64,000 nucleotides of DNA, from NCBI GenBank assembly GCA_007644065.1, contig VJWN01000003.1, forward strand, positions 1,860,001-1,924,000. The letters are read 5' to 3'. This stretch comes from Margaritispora aquatica (taxonomy: Eukaryota; Ascomycota; Leotiomycetes; Helotiales; Discinellaceae). The translations under genes were made by a program, and so were the position numbers. The notes beneath the pieces are model-generated. The model was not told the origin of the DNA and made no database searches. It worked only from the letters and a program-made list of their open reading frames with translations. Below are positions 33,441 to 45,207 of this stretch, in pieces (positions within the stretch are counted from its first letter, which is position 1; each line of letters opens with the position of its first letter).

Positions 33441-36259
33441 AATCATGTGATTCAGATGGTCGAAAATCTGCCTTGACGGCAATTACCTTCTCACACAGCG
33501 TCTGAGCACACAGGATCGGAAATCGAAGTATTTACGATAGTACGCCTTGTACGACTTCCATACGGATCAATACAGCATATGCCGACCTAGCCAGATAGCC
33601 ATACGTTGGGTACAGGACCAATTATCATACGATACCTGACCTATATCTTCCTTTCATTTGTATTATACCTATTGATTTCCTAATATCAGACCAAACATAC
33701 CCACACGCAAACAATGCTCAATTGCGCTATACAGTACCTTGTAATGTTTCATTGTTGTAGATTGGTTTTATACATACCTCGGCCAATCTACCTGGCGTTT
33801 TCGGGATTTCTCGCAAGCGAGTGTTTTTTGTTGTTTACCGATGGTAAGTCTGGATGTTGATGGATGACTTTGGTTGTCGATATGAAATTCGCTTGCGTTG
33901 TGATGAGGAAGCGTAAGCGATTGTTGGATTGGACGGTAGGGGCGAGAGTAAAATGTTTAGTTGTTAGTCGTGGAATGAACATAAATAAAGCTTTTCTTAT
34001 TCGTTGAGGTTGGTGTCTAAGGCTTATTAATTTACTCCCAAGAACTCTGTAGCGTCGAGACGGGCCAAATTTGTCCTCGCTAAGGTTTAGCTAAGGCCCT
34101 AGTGGAGAACGTCCAAATATGGCAAGTATTTGAAAGATTTACTCCAAGATTTTATTTGCATATATATTTTTTTCGATGTGTAATATATAAGCATATTCCC
34201 TTTTCGGTTTGTATAATAACTAAGTACATTCATTCATATTCATTGTAAAGCGCATTCCAAAGCCTTATCCCGTCATTCTATCTAGCGAGGTAGCTAGGAT
34301 AGATAGCTAGTTATATTCCTGTCTTTAGTCTTATCTTTGATCCCGTCTTTGGTCGCGCCTTTGGTCCTGTTCGTTTTCGATAACGGATTTAGATAGTGAC
34401 GGGTTTTGATAGCTTCTATCGAATGCTTTAGATAAGCAATCAATATATTGATTGATTGATTTATTATATAGTATGGCAAAGTTTTTAGAAGTAAACGACA
34501 ACACTTTTCTCCTTTTCCCTTTTCCCTTTTCCCTTTTCCCTTCTCTCTTTCCCTGTAATTCTTCCTTACTTCCTCGCTTTTCTTATACCCTGCCTTGTCT
34601 CTGATTGATTGATTGATTGATTTAATTTTAAATTGAACGAAATTTTAGACAAAGGATCCATATTTCACTTCATGCTACTTTTAATAGAAAAAACTCCCTC
34701 CTTTCCTAAAGTAGTTGTTTGAGAAAGCTTTAATTATCGAACTTTTGCACAATCTACTTTAGTCTGCTTTCGTTTTAGTCCGTTCTCGACACGCACTTAT
34801 CCTAATTACCAACACAACTGCTGTCATATATAAGAGTCGCAGTATTAGTAGTGCCACTGCCCTAACTCTCGCCGCTGCTTTCTCTCTATACTCATTTTCT
34901 CTTAATAGATCTAACTTCAAACTTAATACAGATAGTTTTAAAATTGAAAATTTTTGGCCCTCTCGTTCTATGATATAGCTTAGCTCTACTTATCTTTATG
35001 TCAAGGCGCCAAAGCCTTTTGTGCGTATTGTAGAGAGTTGTAAAAATGGACAAGTATACTTGCAAGTCACGTTTAAAGGAACTAGTGCTTGGGCGTCGAA
35101 GTCACTTTTCAGCTAGATAATCACTTCTCTCTTTAAAATCATTTCGTCTCTTGTTACGTAGGGGCTTAAATTCACTTGACTCCTAGATCGAGTATCAAAG
35201 GTGAGAGTTGCACCAATTTGCGACCGTATAAACCTACTTCAGTGAGCAAAACGTGGTTGAAGTCACCTTCCTCGCTTAACATTCATTTCGCTTACGAATG
35301 TGGTTTTTGAAGAGGGGTTTATAAAACTTGCGTGTGCTGCTTGAAGCTGTTCTAAATACATCGCACTTTGGTTCGCAATTCCGACTTTGAAATCAGTAAC
35401 ATATCTTCCCTTCGCAAGTATACATCGTACAACAGTACACTAGCAAGGCGTCACGGCATCTTTTTGCGATGAATACTAATACTTACCTACCTGCCTATCT
35501 ATTCTATACAATCTCGAAGTAGTTCAGGACCAAAGGGTACCTAGCTGGATACAACTTCACTTACGTCTCTCGACTTACCTACCTACCTACCTATCTCGGA
35601 CTCGCCTATCTCTACCTATCACACTTCGCAATACCACAGCAGTACTTCTATAAAACTCCTCGGCAACTATTCAGGTACATATAAACCTTCTCGCGATCAC
35701 TTCAATACCATACACATTACATCAAACCTCACGCTCGCGCTGTTCACACAACTTCGGCATACAACTATCTTTATACACTTCCGTGGTTGGAAAGTGACTT
35801 TTTAAGCCTTCCTCATCTGAATCTGGCGGCCCCTCCTACTTCAAAAATGTAAGTTTGCTTTCATAACCTTCCTCTAAGCTACTGGATGACATTTCTATCT
35901 AAAGTTTTGGCGGACGTGAAATCTTCGGATTTTACGAACCGCTTAGACCTCACCTTTCGAGTCTTGATGTCACTGAGGTATTCTGTTCAGCATACCTCAC
36001 TTTACGCTTCTCATTGCCCTTTCCAAAATTTTCCCGTATCAAAGCTTACTTTTAGAGTGATTCATTGCCCTTTTCTTTCACAAAGATTTTAAGCTTCACC
36101 TTCGGTAATACTCACTTTTGTCAGCAACCTCACCGTCTCCACTTAGCACAAATCAAAACACCGCATCTCTTTACGCAAACTTGAAGTTAAGACGCTAACT
36201 CAGCTTACAGCATCCAATCAAATCTAGTTTCCGCCTAACTCAACCCTCAGAACCCCCAA
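33441..36259. other. Long AT-rich intergenic region with microsatellites
   Basis: About 2.8 kb without a supported coding frame. It has TTGATTGA runs at 34446-34463 and 34601-34620, TTTTCCC units at about 34510-34542, and TACCTACC at about 35575-35593. The last 400 bases probably hold a 5' UTR intron of the helicase gene, listed separately. Confidence 0.5.
35849..36250 (+). other. Possible 5' UTR intron of the SNF2 helicase gene
   Basis: A consensus donor (AAAAAT followed by GTAAGT, 35849) and a CCTCAG acceptor ending at 36250 bracket 402 bases just upstream of the helicase ATG. The region between has no coding frame. Confidence 0.35.
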
Positions 36260-39200
36260 ATGGCTACTGACGATGATGAACAAGAGGAGATGCTCCGTCT
36301 GCTCGAAGCCTTCAGCAGCTCTAGCCCTCAGACCCGGTCCAAAACTCCTTCTGATCCAATAATGGCCGAAGACTTCAATACTTCGCCTGGTCGAATTGAG
36401 AGCCACTCTGTTTTGCTGAGGGAAATGTCGCCGAATGTCTCTTCTCAGAATGCTGAGCGTTCCGAGTCTCCTGAAGAGATTGCGGTGGATGCTTCTAGAG
36501 ACGATCTGGAAGAGAGCTTTGAGAAGAGAGAAAAGTCGATTTCGGTTCTAGAGAATGCAGAACAGAATGTTCCGACGGAAACTCTGGCTGAGAGCCAGAT
36601 TGCACAGTTGGAGGATTCTCAACACGATGTTCAAACGGAATCTCGAACCGAGAGTCAAAGTGAACGCCCTGCTCGCGCTTTCCAGGAGGATACATCTTAT
36701 GATGATGAGAAAACCAACAAGTCTCAGAAGTCAAACAGCGATAAAGCTTTATTCGATGTCGCAATGTCTCCCAAGAGCGTTGTAGCTGAGAAAATTCTGA
36801 GTATATTCGCCGGTCCAAGCCTTTTTGGAAATTTCGGCGCTCAGAATGTTGCGCTTCCACCTCATGATGCCCTGTTAGACTTTCAACTTACCACTCAGAC
36901 GGAAAAGTCTAATGTTCCAGACAACCCCAGCTTGTTTAAGTCCACATCTAAGACTCCAGTTCAGTTCAACCCCGTCACGCCCCCTAACAGAACAATCTCA
37001 AGAAATACCCACTTGAGAAGTCACCGAACTCCAGCTCCAGCTCGTATCACGAAGAAGCAAAATAGCGCAGTTCTCAAGCAAGGAAATGCTATTAAACAGC
37101 GTCTAAGCGCACCTGTCACTGTTCACAAGACTCCTCTTCCTCTCAATGTCGTTGACAGCGACGATGAGATCCAAATCATCGACCCCAGCATGGCTACCAA
37201 CGAAGCTCGCCAAAAGTGGTCTGAGGAAACTAGGAAGCGCAAGGCGTCCTCCACGTCAAGAATCGACAGCGATGTGGTCATCAAGAAGGAGAAGCGAGAT
37301 GAAGACGTGCTGCCTAGTATGGATAGAGCTCGCGGTCGTGCTTCGCTAGCGAGAGATGATGGACCTGTCGTCGATCAATCTCGTGGACATGGAAATCTCG
37401 CTAAAGATCATCATGAGAGACAACTCGCTTCGCCGCCCCCTAGTCAGCCAAACCCGGACGCTAGTTTTGCCGAATCCCAGAAAAATAATATGGCAAATGC
37501 GCTAAGTTTCCAACAGTCGGAAGCTTCTCAGCTGTCGTTTAGTGAGGCGAGTTTTGATGCGAATTTTCAGCGTCCAAATTTCGATGCAAACAACCCTCGG
37601 CCATCTCAACGTCGAGAGAGCATCATCTCTCAGCCGGTCGCTCGGCCAAAGCCAGCATTGTCTCGAGCAGAGGTCATTGCCGCACAGAAGGCTAAGTTTA
37701 TGAATGGCGGATCACGTCGTGGCCCTGCTGCTATGCGCCCCCTTCGACCTGAGGCTACTTTTCCCAGTTCAAGTCCAAATAATGGAGAGGGGAGCTCAGC
37801 TGCTGCTGCTCGTAGCCCACCTCCTTTACAGTCCAGATTAACAATGCCTTCGAAACTTCCCGAGGTTCCTCAGTTGAGATTGACCATGCCCTCAAGACTT
37901 CCGGATGAACCGCAACAGCACAACCCTCAGCAAGAACCAGTTCGTCCCCAGGCTGCACCTCTTCAACCAGCAGAAGATCACAGTTGGATGCATGAGGATG
38001 ATGAAACAAGCTTCGCACAAGAAGACTATGAAACCTGGAAGAGAGGCGCGGAATTGTTCGAGAAGAAAAAGAGGAATGGGACCATTACTGAGGAGCAGGA
38101 ATTGATGTTGCATAAGTTTAAGATGGATATGCAGCGTTACCATCGTCTCATGGCTGCATCTCGGGCTGCAGCTTCCTCATTACCAGAAACACAGTCACAA
38201 CCAGAGGGCGAGGAAGAAGATAAAGATAGTCTCTTCGTTCCTGATAACCGGCCCCATCAAGGTGGCAACATGCGACCACCACTAGCTCACCGAAGTAATT
38301 TTGACCACAACAACGACGAAGACCAACTGGACGATAACAATTTGGACGCCGTCTTGGAAAGAATGATGCAAGAACAGTATGGAAATGGTCCCCAGGACGC
38401 CGACGCACAGAAGAAGAAAGGACTTACTAAGAGTGGCAAGCCCCGAAAACCCCGTGCAAAGGTAGCGAAGAATGCTAGGGAAGCCTATGACAATCAGCAA
38501 GACAGAATCGCCAAAGAGCGAAGCAAGGCTCAGAAGAAAAAAGCTGCCCCAAAGCCCAGTGCCAAAGCTCGCGGTAAGGCTGTCAAGAACAGTCCTAAGA
38601 GTAAGGGCCGAGCCAAAGGCAAGACAAAGGCTAAAGGAAAGGGAAAGGACAAAGGGAAAGGAAAAGCTGACAGCGGCCACGTCACTAACCGCGAGTCTCT
38701 AATGAGCTCAGCTAACTCGTGGTTCAACAAAGGCAACGACCAATTCAGCCACATCATCTTAAATGACCTAATTGCCAACGACCCAATCGCCGACCGACTC
38801 CATCCCGTATTCGACGTTGTGCCCGAAGTGGCCATCCACGGTCGCCAAAACAAGGAGACTCAATTCCAGGCCCTATTCGCTAACATCCCGAACAACGAAC
38901 ACGCTACCGGCTCGGTACGGACTGACAAGAGGCTGTTACGTGAGGCATCGAAGTCGTTTGGCCATGCCAGATGCAGGGCGCAAGATGGGAAGTGGTTGAT
39001 CACTGGCATGAAGAGCACGCTTTATCACCATCAACTGCTGGGCGCGCAGTGGATGGTTCAGAGGGAGTTGAGCTCGCAGCCTCCACATGGGGGACTTTTG
39101 GCAGATTCGATGGGTTTGGGAAAGACGGTTCAGATGCTCGCTTGTATGGTTGGCAATCCGCCTGGTAAGCGAGATTTTGGTGTGTGTGAATTTAGATGAT

Positions 39201-42200
39201 GGGAGCTGATGATTATAGGCCCTGCTGATATTGCTCGCAAGGTCAAAGCCACGCTGATTGTGGTTCCTTCTGCTGTTCTTGATCAGTGGAAGAGTGAGAT
39301 TAAAGCTCATACTGCTGCAAATATGTTTCCCAAGATTGAGAGATACAAATCCAGGTATGTGCTACTACTCACCAAACATTGATATTGAGCCACATCATTC
39401 AATTGAATCTCTCTTCTTTCTAAATACCATCTGATCTCTTTATAGTAATCCCCTTTCGCGAGCCGTTCTCGAAGACCTAGATATCGTTTTGACAACCTAC
39501 CACGAAGTCATGAAGGAATTCCCTTTCCCCGACAAGATTGGACGAGAAGAAATTGCAGCGCGGGGCTATCAGCGCTGGTGGAAGAAGGCTATCCAAAGCC
39601 TAGGCACACTGCATCAAATTTCATGGTACAGAGTCGTTCTTGACGAAGCCCAAGCTATCAAGAACAACAGTGCGCGTACCAGCTTAGCTTGCCAGAATCT
39701 GAGGAGCGTTTACCGATGGTGCTTGACTGGTACACCATTGTTAAATCGACTAGACGAGTAAGTAGCTCATCGATGCACATCGATGCCCATTGACGAGATG
39801 CTAACAAAATAATAGACTATTTCCGTACCTACGGTTCCTAAAGGCAAATTACAGCATGGATTGGGAGACTTTTCGAAAATACTTCTGTGATCCTGAAGCT
39901 GCAACGAGCTATTCTCGCATCTCAACTGTGCTTTCGTGCTGCATGATGCGACGCACAATGAAGACAACCATTCTGAATCGGCCGATCATCACGCTCCCCA
40001 AACCTCACCCAGAGCTTATGAGAATCACTTTCTCTCCTGAGGAGACGATCATTTACCGAATTGTGAGTTGCTTCATTGTGTCATGATTCATGACACATTC
40101 ACTGACTTCCATTTTTAGACTGAGAATCGCTTCCGTGCAAATCTGAATCGGTACTTCGCTAACGGTGAGACTGGGAAAAATTACGGTATTTTCATGGTCC
40201 AGTTGTTGCGATTGCGCCAGTGCACTTCGCATCCTTTCATGTTGGAGGGAACAATCCGAGATTCTTGGACTTTGGAGGATGTTGAGGAGTTGAGAAATAA
40301 ACTTGCTAGATTGGGAAAGAACAAGATTCCATTCTATGAGAATTGCGAAGCCGTAAGTTTTCCCATTTTCAACTATTCGGAAGTTGAAACAGACATGAAA
40401 ATGAAAGCACATTTTAAACTAGCATATTCACTATGGATCTTCGCTAACTACTTCGCATCCAGTGGACGGAGAAAATTATTCGTAACCGCAAGATTCCAAA
40501 GATTGAAGACGCACCAGACGAATACACCGAGTCCGCCGAAGAACTGATGCCCTTCGGTATCAGCGACTACGGCCACACCTTCTCCATGGACAAAGCCCTC
40601 AAGTCACTCTCCGAGAAAGAGCTCTTTGAGCGCGTCATGTGCGGCGTGTGTTTCGACATCCCGAACGATGTGCACAAAGCCGATTGCGGCCATATGTTCT
40701 GCAAGGAGTGCATCGAGGACTTTATCGACCGGAAGATTAGCGACGGCGCTGAGGCGGGCGCAGTTGCATGCCCGACATGTGCTCGTATTATGGTTAGTGT
40801 GAGGCGCGTGAAACAGAGAGAGATGCCAAGCCCCATCCATAATCCGTGGGAGGAGGACGAGGAGAATTATGGTGCTAGTGAGGACGGTCGCAGGGGCAAG
40901 AAGGAGAGGAAGATCCATGAGCTTTCGAAGGGAAGGGATGCGCTTGGCTTTGAGCCATGGACCCCCGAGACGTGGTTGTCAAAGAGTGATACTGACAAGA
41001 ACTTCCCTCTTACTCCCAGCGCCAAAACAACAGCTCTTAAGTCCGTTCTCTTGAAAGGCTTCAAAGACGCTCCAGTCGATAAAGTAAGTTCTCCTATCCC
41101 ACTTCTTTCTCCCTCCACACCTTAGCCTGCTAATGATATTGTCCCGTAAAATCTAACACTTTCTCCAGGTAGTCATCTACGTCCAATTCCGTACTCTTGC
41201 CCGAATCGTCGGCCGTATCTGTAATGGCGAGAGATGGGGTTTCCTCTATCTGACTGGCGACTCGCCAATGGATCATCGCACCGAAGCCATCAACAAATTC
41301 CGTAAGGACGATAGCATCAAGATTCTCGTCGCTGGTCTGAAATGCGGTGGTCTTGGGTATGTATATCCCTTTCTCACTCCATCCATTTTGAATCTGTGTC
41401 CTCAAACCACACATTCGACATTGCATCGCACAACCCACCCCCTCTATTTAAGCGAAATCAGCTGACTGACACAAAAAGACTCAATTTCCCTTGGGCTAAT
41501 CGTTGCATCTCTCTCGATCTATGGTGGAATCATGCGGTGGAACAGCAGGCTTTTGGACGAATCTTTCGCATTGGCCAGAATAAGGAGACGTATATGACAC
41601 GCATTACGATTAAGAATTCGGTTGATCAGAGGATGCTGAGTATGCAGATGAAGAAGCTTGTTGAGTTGGAAAAGGTATGTTGGTTTTTATTACTTACTTT
41701 GGCATCTTTTTTGCTGGGCTTGGTGAGTAGATGGGAAGCGAGGTTGCGTTGGGATGGACGGGATGGAATTAGTGAATGTGTGAATTTTTTGGACACATTC
41801 ACATTCACATTCCCATCCTCTCTCTACCTCTCCCACAACCCATGTCCTCTCTCCTCCCCACACCATCTACTCCCGATTCTACCCACCACGAATGATAATC
41901 AACTGACGACCCCAACAGGCAATCACAGACGATCCCAACAACGCCACCCGACCCAAACTATCGGTGAACCAACTCTCGGAGCTCTTCGGCTTCTTGCGAA
42001 CAGACGGAAAAGGAAAGATCCTCTCTGTGGAAGCTGATTATGAAGATGAAGACAACGATGAGAATGAAAGTGATGGGGAGGAGGGTGAGAATGGTGATGA
42101 GAGTCCTGAATTTGGAACCCCGCCTGGTCCCAGTGGGTTTCGAGGCTGGATTGGTGGTGATGGTGATGCTGATGACGACGATGAGGGTGATAATGCAGGC

Positions 42201-42251
42201 GAGGGAAGTAGTAGTGCTGCTTGCAGAGGCGACAGAGGTGGTAGGGCTTGA
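36260..42251 (+). CDS. SNF2-family ATPase with embedded RING finger (Rad5/Uls1-like)
   Basis: Nuclear DNA translocase with a ubiquitin-ligase type RING. Nine exons (36260-39164, 39219-39354, 39446-39757, 39816-40062, 40119-40352, 40463-41083, 41169-41356, 41479-41674, 41919-42251) join in frame to 1723 residues. Residues 1-920 are disordered, with Lys-rich tracts near 790-820. The ATPase half shows Walker A DSMGLGKT (about 948), Walker B LDEAQ (about 1080) and LTGTPLLNRLDE. A C3HC4 RING follows, CGVCFDIPND...CGHMFCKEC...CPTC (about 1336-1385). The helicase C part has GLNFPWANR and AFGRIFRIGQ. A RING between the two lobes and DEAQ rather than DEGH point to the Uls1-like side; no HIRAN domain was seen. 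The C-terminus is acidic. Confidence 0.88.
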
Positions 42252-42951
42252 TGTGAGATGCGAATAGACGACAAAGCTGGTGACTGCTGGCTCATGGCCG
42301 CCAGCTGTCAACTGTTAGTCGGTCTCGATTGTGCCATTTTACACAGGCTATTCATCATCCATCCATGGCCATTTTTGGAGGCTCGACATCCAGCCAACAC
42401 GATGTCCGCCATGGTTCAAAATTGGCTGACTAGCATCTGGGACTGGAGATATTTTATTATTCGCTTCATTTCATTTCGGGGTTGCATAAACACATATTCT
42501 CAGCACGCCTTGCTGCCAGGCACGACTGATCGATGTATCATAAATAGATAGACGCCCTTCTTCCTGGTATGCGCTGGTTTGGGAGGGATCCTGGATCGAG
42601 GAAGTTGGAGTCTAGAATTGTTAGTTGGCGAGGCGTTAGGCGTTAAGGAATAAAACTTCTATTCTTATCATCGGTTGTAAGTTAGTTCGTGAAAGTAGCT
42701 CACTTCTGGGAGGACCGCAACATTGGATAGGTAAAAGTAGGTAAGATATGTTCAGTCAAACCTCGAGCCTTTTGTAGTTTACAACTTTTGCTGTTTCAAA
42801 ATGATATTTGAAATTTTGGGGGGTAGATGGGAGGACGATGACGAGGTTGGCTCAGGACAAAGCCTGGATGGGGTTGATGTTGTAGAGACTGTTTGGGAGG
42901 CTGGGATGGTTGAATGTGAATATACAGTTCTATTTTGCTGATTTGTAATGC
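42252..42951. other. Convergent intergenic region
   Basis: The 700 bases between the 3' ends of the helicase and Esf1 genes should hold both 3' UTRs. No gene or repeat of note was seen. Confidence 0.5.
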
Positions 42952-45207
42952 TTATCTTTTGCTCTTTTTCTTAATCTCTGCCACCAGACCACTAAGCTTG
43001 ACACCACCCTCATTATTATCATCAACCTTCCGCTTTTTCGTTTTCTTTACCTCCTTCACCACCTCAACCTCAGCGCCCTCGCCTTCACCCTCAAGCTCCA
43101 AGCCCCTCTTCCTCCTGCCCTCCTCCAACATCTTCCTCATTCCCTCCGTCCCCTTAAACTTAGGATTGCTTGGATCAATCGCGAACTCGCTCTTCTCAAA
43201 CACGCTTTTAAATCGCTCATCGTCCACATCCATCTCAAAACTTTTCTGTAATCCACCCCTCTTACTTCCATCCTCATCGAGCCCCTTCTCCGCCTTCCGA
43301 CCCTTCTTCTTCCCCTTCTGCTTGGCACGCTTCTCAGCCCGCGCAATCTCGTTGATGTCGAAGTGCTCGAGATGCGCTTGTGGTGCATCCGTCTGCATGA
43401 TCAGCTTGAGGGACTCGAGCTCTGCTGCTGAAGCGGCTGTCTCGGCGTCTTTGACGGCTCGCTTGGCGAGGCGTTCAGCTTTGCGTTGGCTGGTTGGTTT
43501 AGCGGATTTGGGTTGATCGCCCACTTCGGTTGCGAAGAAGGGGTCGTCGAAGCCGAGATCTTCTGTTGCTCCGTCCTCTGCCTGGCCTTCTTCGGCTCCA
43601 GCTTCTTCGGCTTCAGCATCGGGGTCACGACCTTCACGCTTAGCTTTCGCTTTCTCCTTTCGTCGCGCCTTGCGCTCCTTCTCAAGACGAACGTATTTCT
43701 CTGCCGTAGTCTCGTCTTTGGGAGGCTCGTTAGCAAATACGCTTCCTTTAGAGCCGGAGAGACCGCCTGTGAATGTGACTTCCATCTCGCCTACTGGACC
43801 AGTAGATTTCTTGGCCTTGGGTGCTGGCTCATCTGGTAGACCGAGTGCTTCACGCATCTTCTTGCGGGCTTCGTCTTTTTTGGAGAGTTTGACGGGCGCT
43901 TCCTCTTCTTCTGCTTCAGCCTCTACCTCCGGTTCCTCGTCGTCCTCTGAATCGCTGCCAAGATATGCACGCAAGTCGTTTTCGCCGATATCTGCTCGAC
44001 TGCCTGTGAATGCTCGAGCGATGGCATCTTTCCTTGATGTCTCGTCTGGCGCCATGTCCCATGTGAGCTTGACTTTGGAATGCTGTAATGCGGCGGTAAT
44101 GAATTCAATTGGTCTGTAACCTGCTGGGACACGATCGCACTCATCTCGTGGCTTATCATCAAACTCTGTACCGTCTGGAATAAAGCGCAGGTCGAAAAAG
44201 TTTGCTGAGGAGAGATATTCTGATCCATCGGTTGCTTCGTAGATTTTATGTGCTGTGTCGTTGTCTGAGCAAATTACTACGGCATAGTAATATCGTAGAC
44301 GCTCAAGCTGGTATCTTCTCAAAGCTGCACCGTCAAATTCCTTGCCATCGTCACCTTTGAGAAGATCTTTCTGAATTCTCTCATTCAGCTCCTCCTCATC
44401 CTCATCTTCTTCCGTTTCAAAGCCTGACTCTTCATCCTCTTCCTCGTCCTTGCTGGCGAAGATTTCTTTTGGTGGTCCCTCAAGCTCCTCGCGTTGCATG
44501 CGCTCCTTGCCGAATTCGCTAGGATATACGGAGATCTTATGGATACTTCCACCAGCTGGTACGAAACTTGAGAACACAGCCATAAGATCCGTGGCTTTGA
44601 TATTGTCCCAATCCAAATTGACTACTGCGAACCTGTTTGTCACTTCTCCCATCTCTACCCCCTGTGCTTCGCCATGCATGTCTGGGAATTCTTCTTCCTC
44701 GCCCTCAATCTCAACCCCTCCATCTTCATCGTCTTCGTCCTCGTCTTCGGAGGATGAAAACCCACCGCCACGAGCCGGGTCGTACGCGCGCAATTCCTTC
44801 TCTACTACATCGTCGTCCTCGACCTCAATCTCAATTTCGGATTCAATGGCATTTACGCCCTCTTCTGCCTCAGAGTCGTATTCGTCGCTAGCAAGCTCGG
44901 TCTGCGTCTTGCTTTTCGACTTTGGCTTTTCCCCCTCCTCGTCATCCTCTGCCACATAAAGTCTCTCTAATGCCTTCTTCTTCCCACCGCTGTCCAATTT
45001 GCGTCCATAGCGATCGACCTTTGCTGTCTGCGTAAACTCATCGTCGGTGAGAAGTCGCGAGAAACGGCTATCGAGCTTGGTTTTTGCGCCTTTCTTTGAG
45101 GGAAGCCGGTATCGCGGATCTGTTGCAAAATTGGAGAACCGAGGATCGGCCACTGTAGATGATGCAGCTGCAGAGGCAGCGCCCTTAGGCGCCTTTTGCT
45201 TTGGCAT
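42952..45207 (-). CDS. ESF1: Esf1-like 18S rRNA processing factor
   Basis: Nucleolar factor needed for early 18S rRNA processing in the small-subunit processome. The single exon encodes 751 residues. The N-terminus has DPRFSNFATDPRYRLPSKK and KLDSRFSRLLTDDEFT, typical of Esf1. Acidic tracts follow, then an RRM-like segment near residue 190 (FAVVNLDWDNIKATDLMAVF) and a basic/acidic middle. The C-terminus has the NUC153 motif (FAIDPSNPKFKGTEGMRKML), then KRKVDD and a final KKKSKR. I chose the ATG at 45207 (MPKQKAPKG); an in-frame ATG at 45324 would add 39 residues that do not resemble the family. It is convergent with the helicase gene. Confidence 0.93.
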   Translation of the reverse strand: MPKQKAPKGAASAAASSTVADPRFSNFATDPRYRLPSKKGAKTKLDSRFSRLLTDDEFTQTAKVDRYGRKLDSGGKKKALERLYVAEDDEEGEKPKSKSKTQTELASDEYDSEAEEGVNAIESEIEIEVEDDDVVEKELRAYDPARGGGFSSSEDEDEDDEDGGVEIEGEEEEFPDMHGEAQGVEMGEVTNRFAVVNLDWDNIKATDLMAVFSSFVPAGGSIHKISVYPSEFGKERMQREELEGPPKEIFASKDEEEDEESGFETEEDEDEEELNERIQKDLLKGDDGKEFDGAALRRYQLERLRYYYAVVICSDNDTAHKIYEATDGSEYLSSANFFDLRFIPDGTEFDDKPRDECDRVPAGYRPIEFITAALQHSKVKLTWDMAPDETSRKDAIARAFTGSRADIGENDLRAYLGSDSEDDEEPEVEAEAEEEEAPVKLSKKDEARKKMREALGLPDEPAPKAKKSTGPVGEMEVTFTGGLSGSKGSVFANEPPKDETTAEKYVRLEKERKARRKEKAKAKREGRDPDAEAEEAGAEEGQAEDGATEDLGFDDPFFATEVGDQPKSAKPTSQRKAERLAKRAVKDAETAASAAELESLKLIMQTDAPQAHLEHFDINEIARAEKRAKQKGKKKGRKAEKGLDEDGSKRGGLQKSFEMDVDDERFKSVFEKSEFAIDPSNPKFKGTEGMRKMLEEGRRKRGLELEGEGEGAEVEVVKEVKKTKKRKVDDNNEGGVKLSGLVAEIKKKSKR

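Noticed and set aside
34446..35600. Microsatellite runs that could be taken for a CRISPR-like or transposon array
   Set aside because: Units are 4-7 bases with no unique spacers or terminal repeats, so they are simple sequence repeats.
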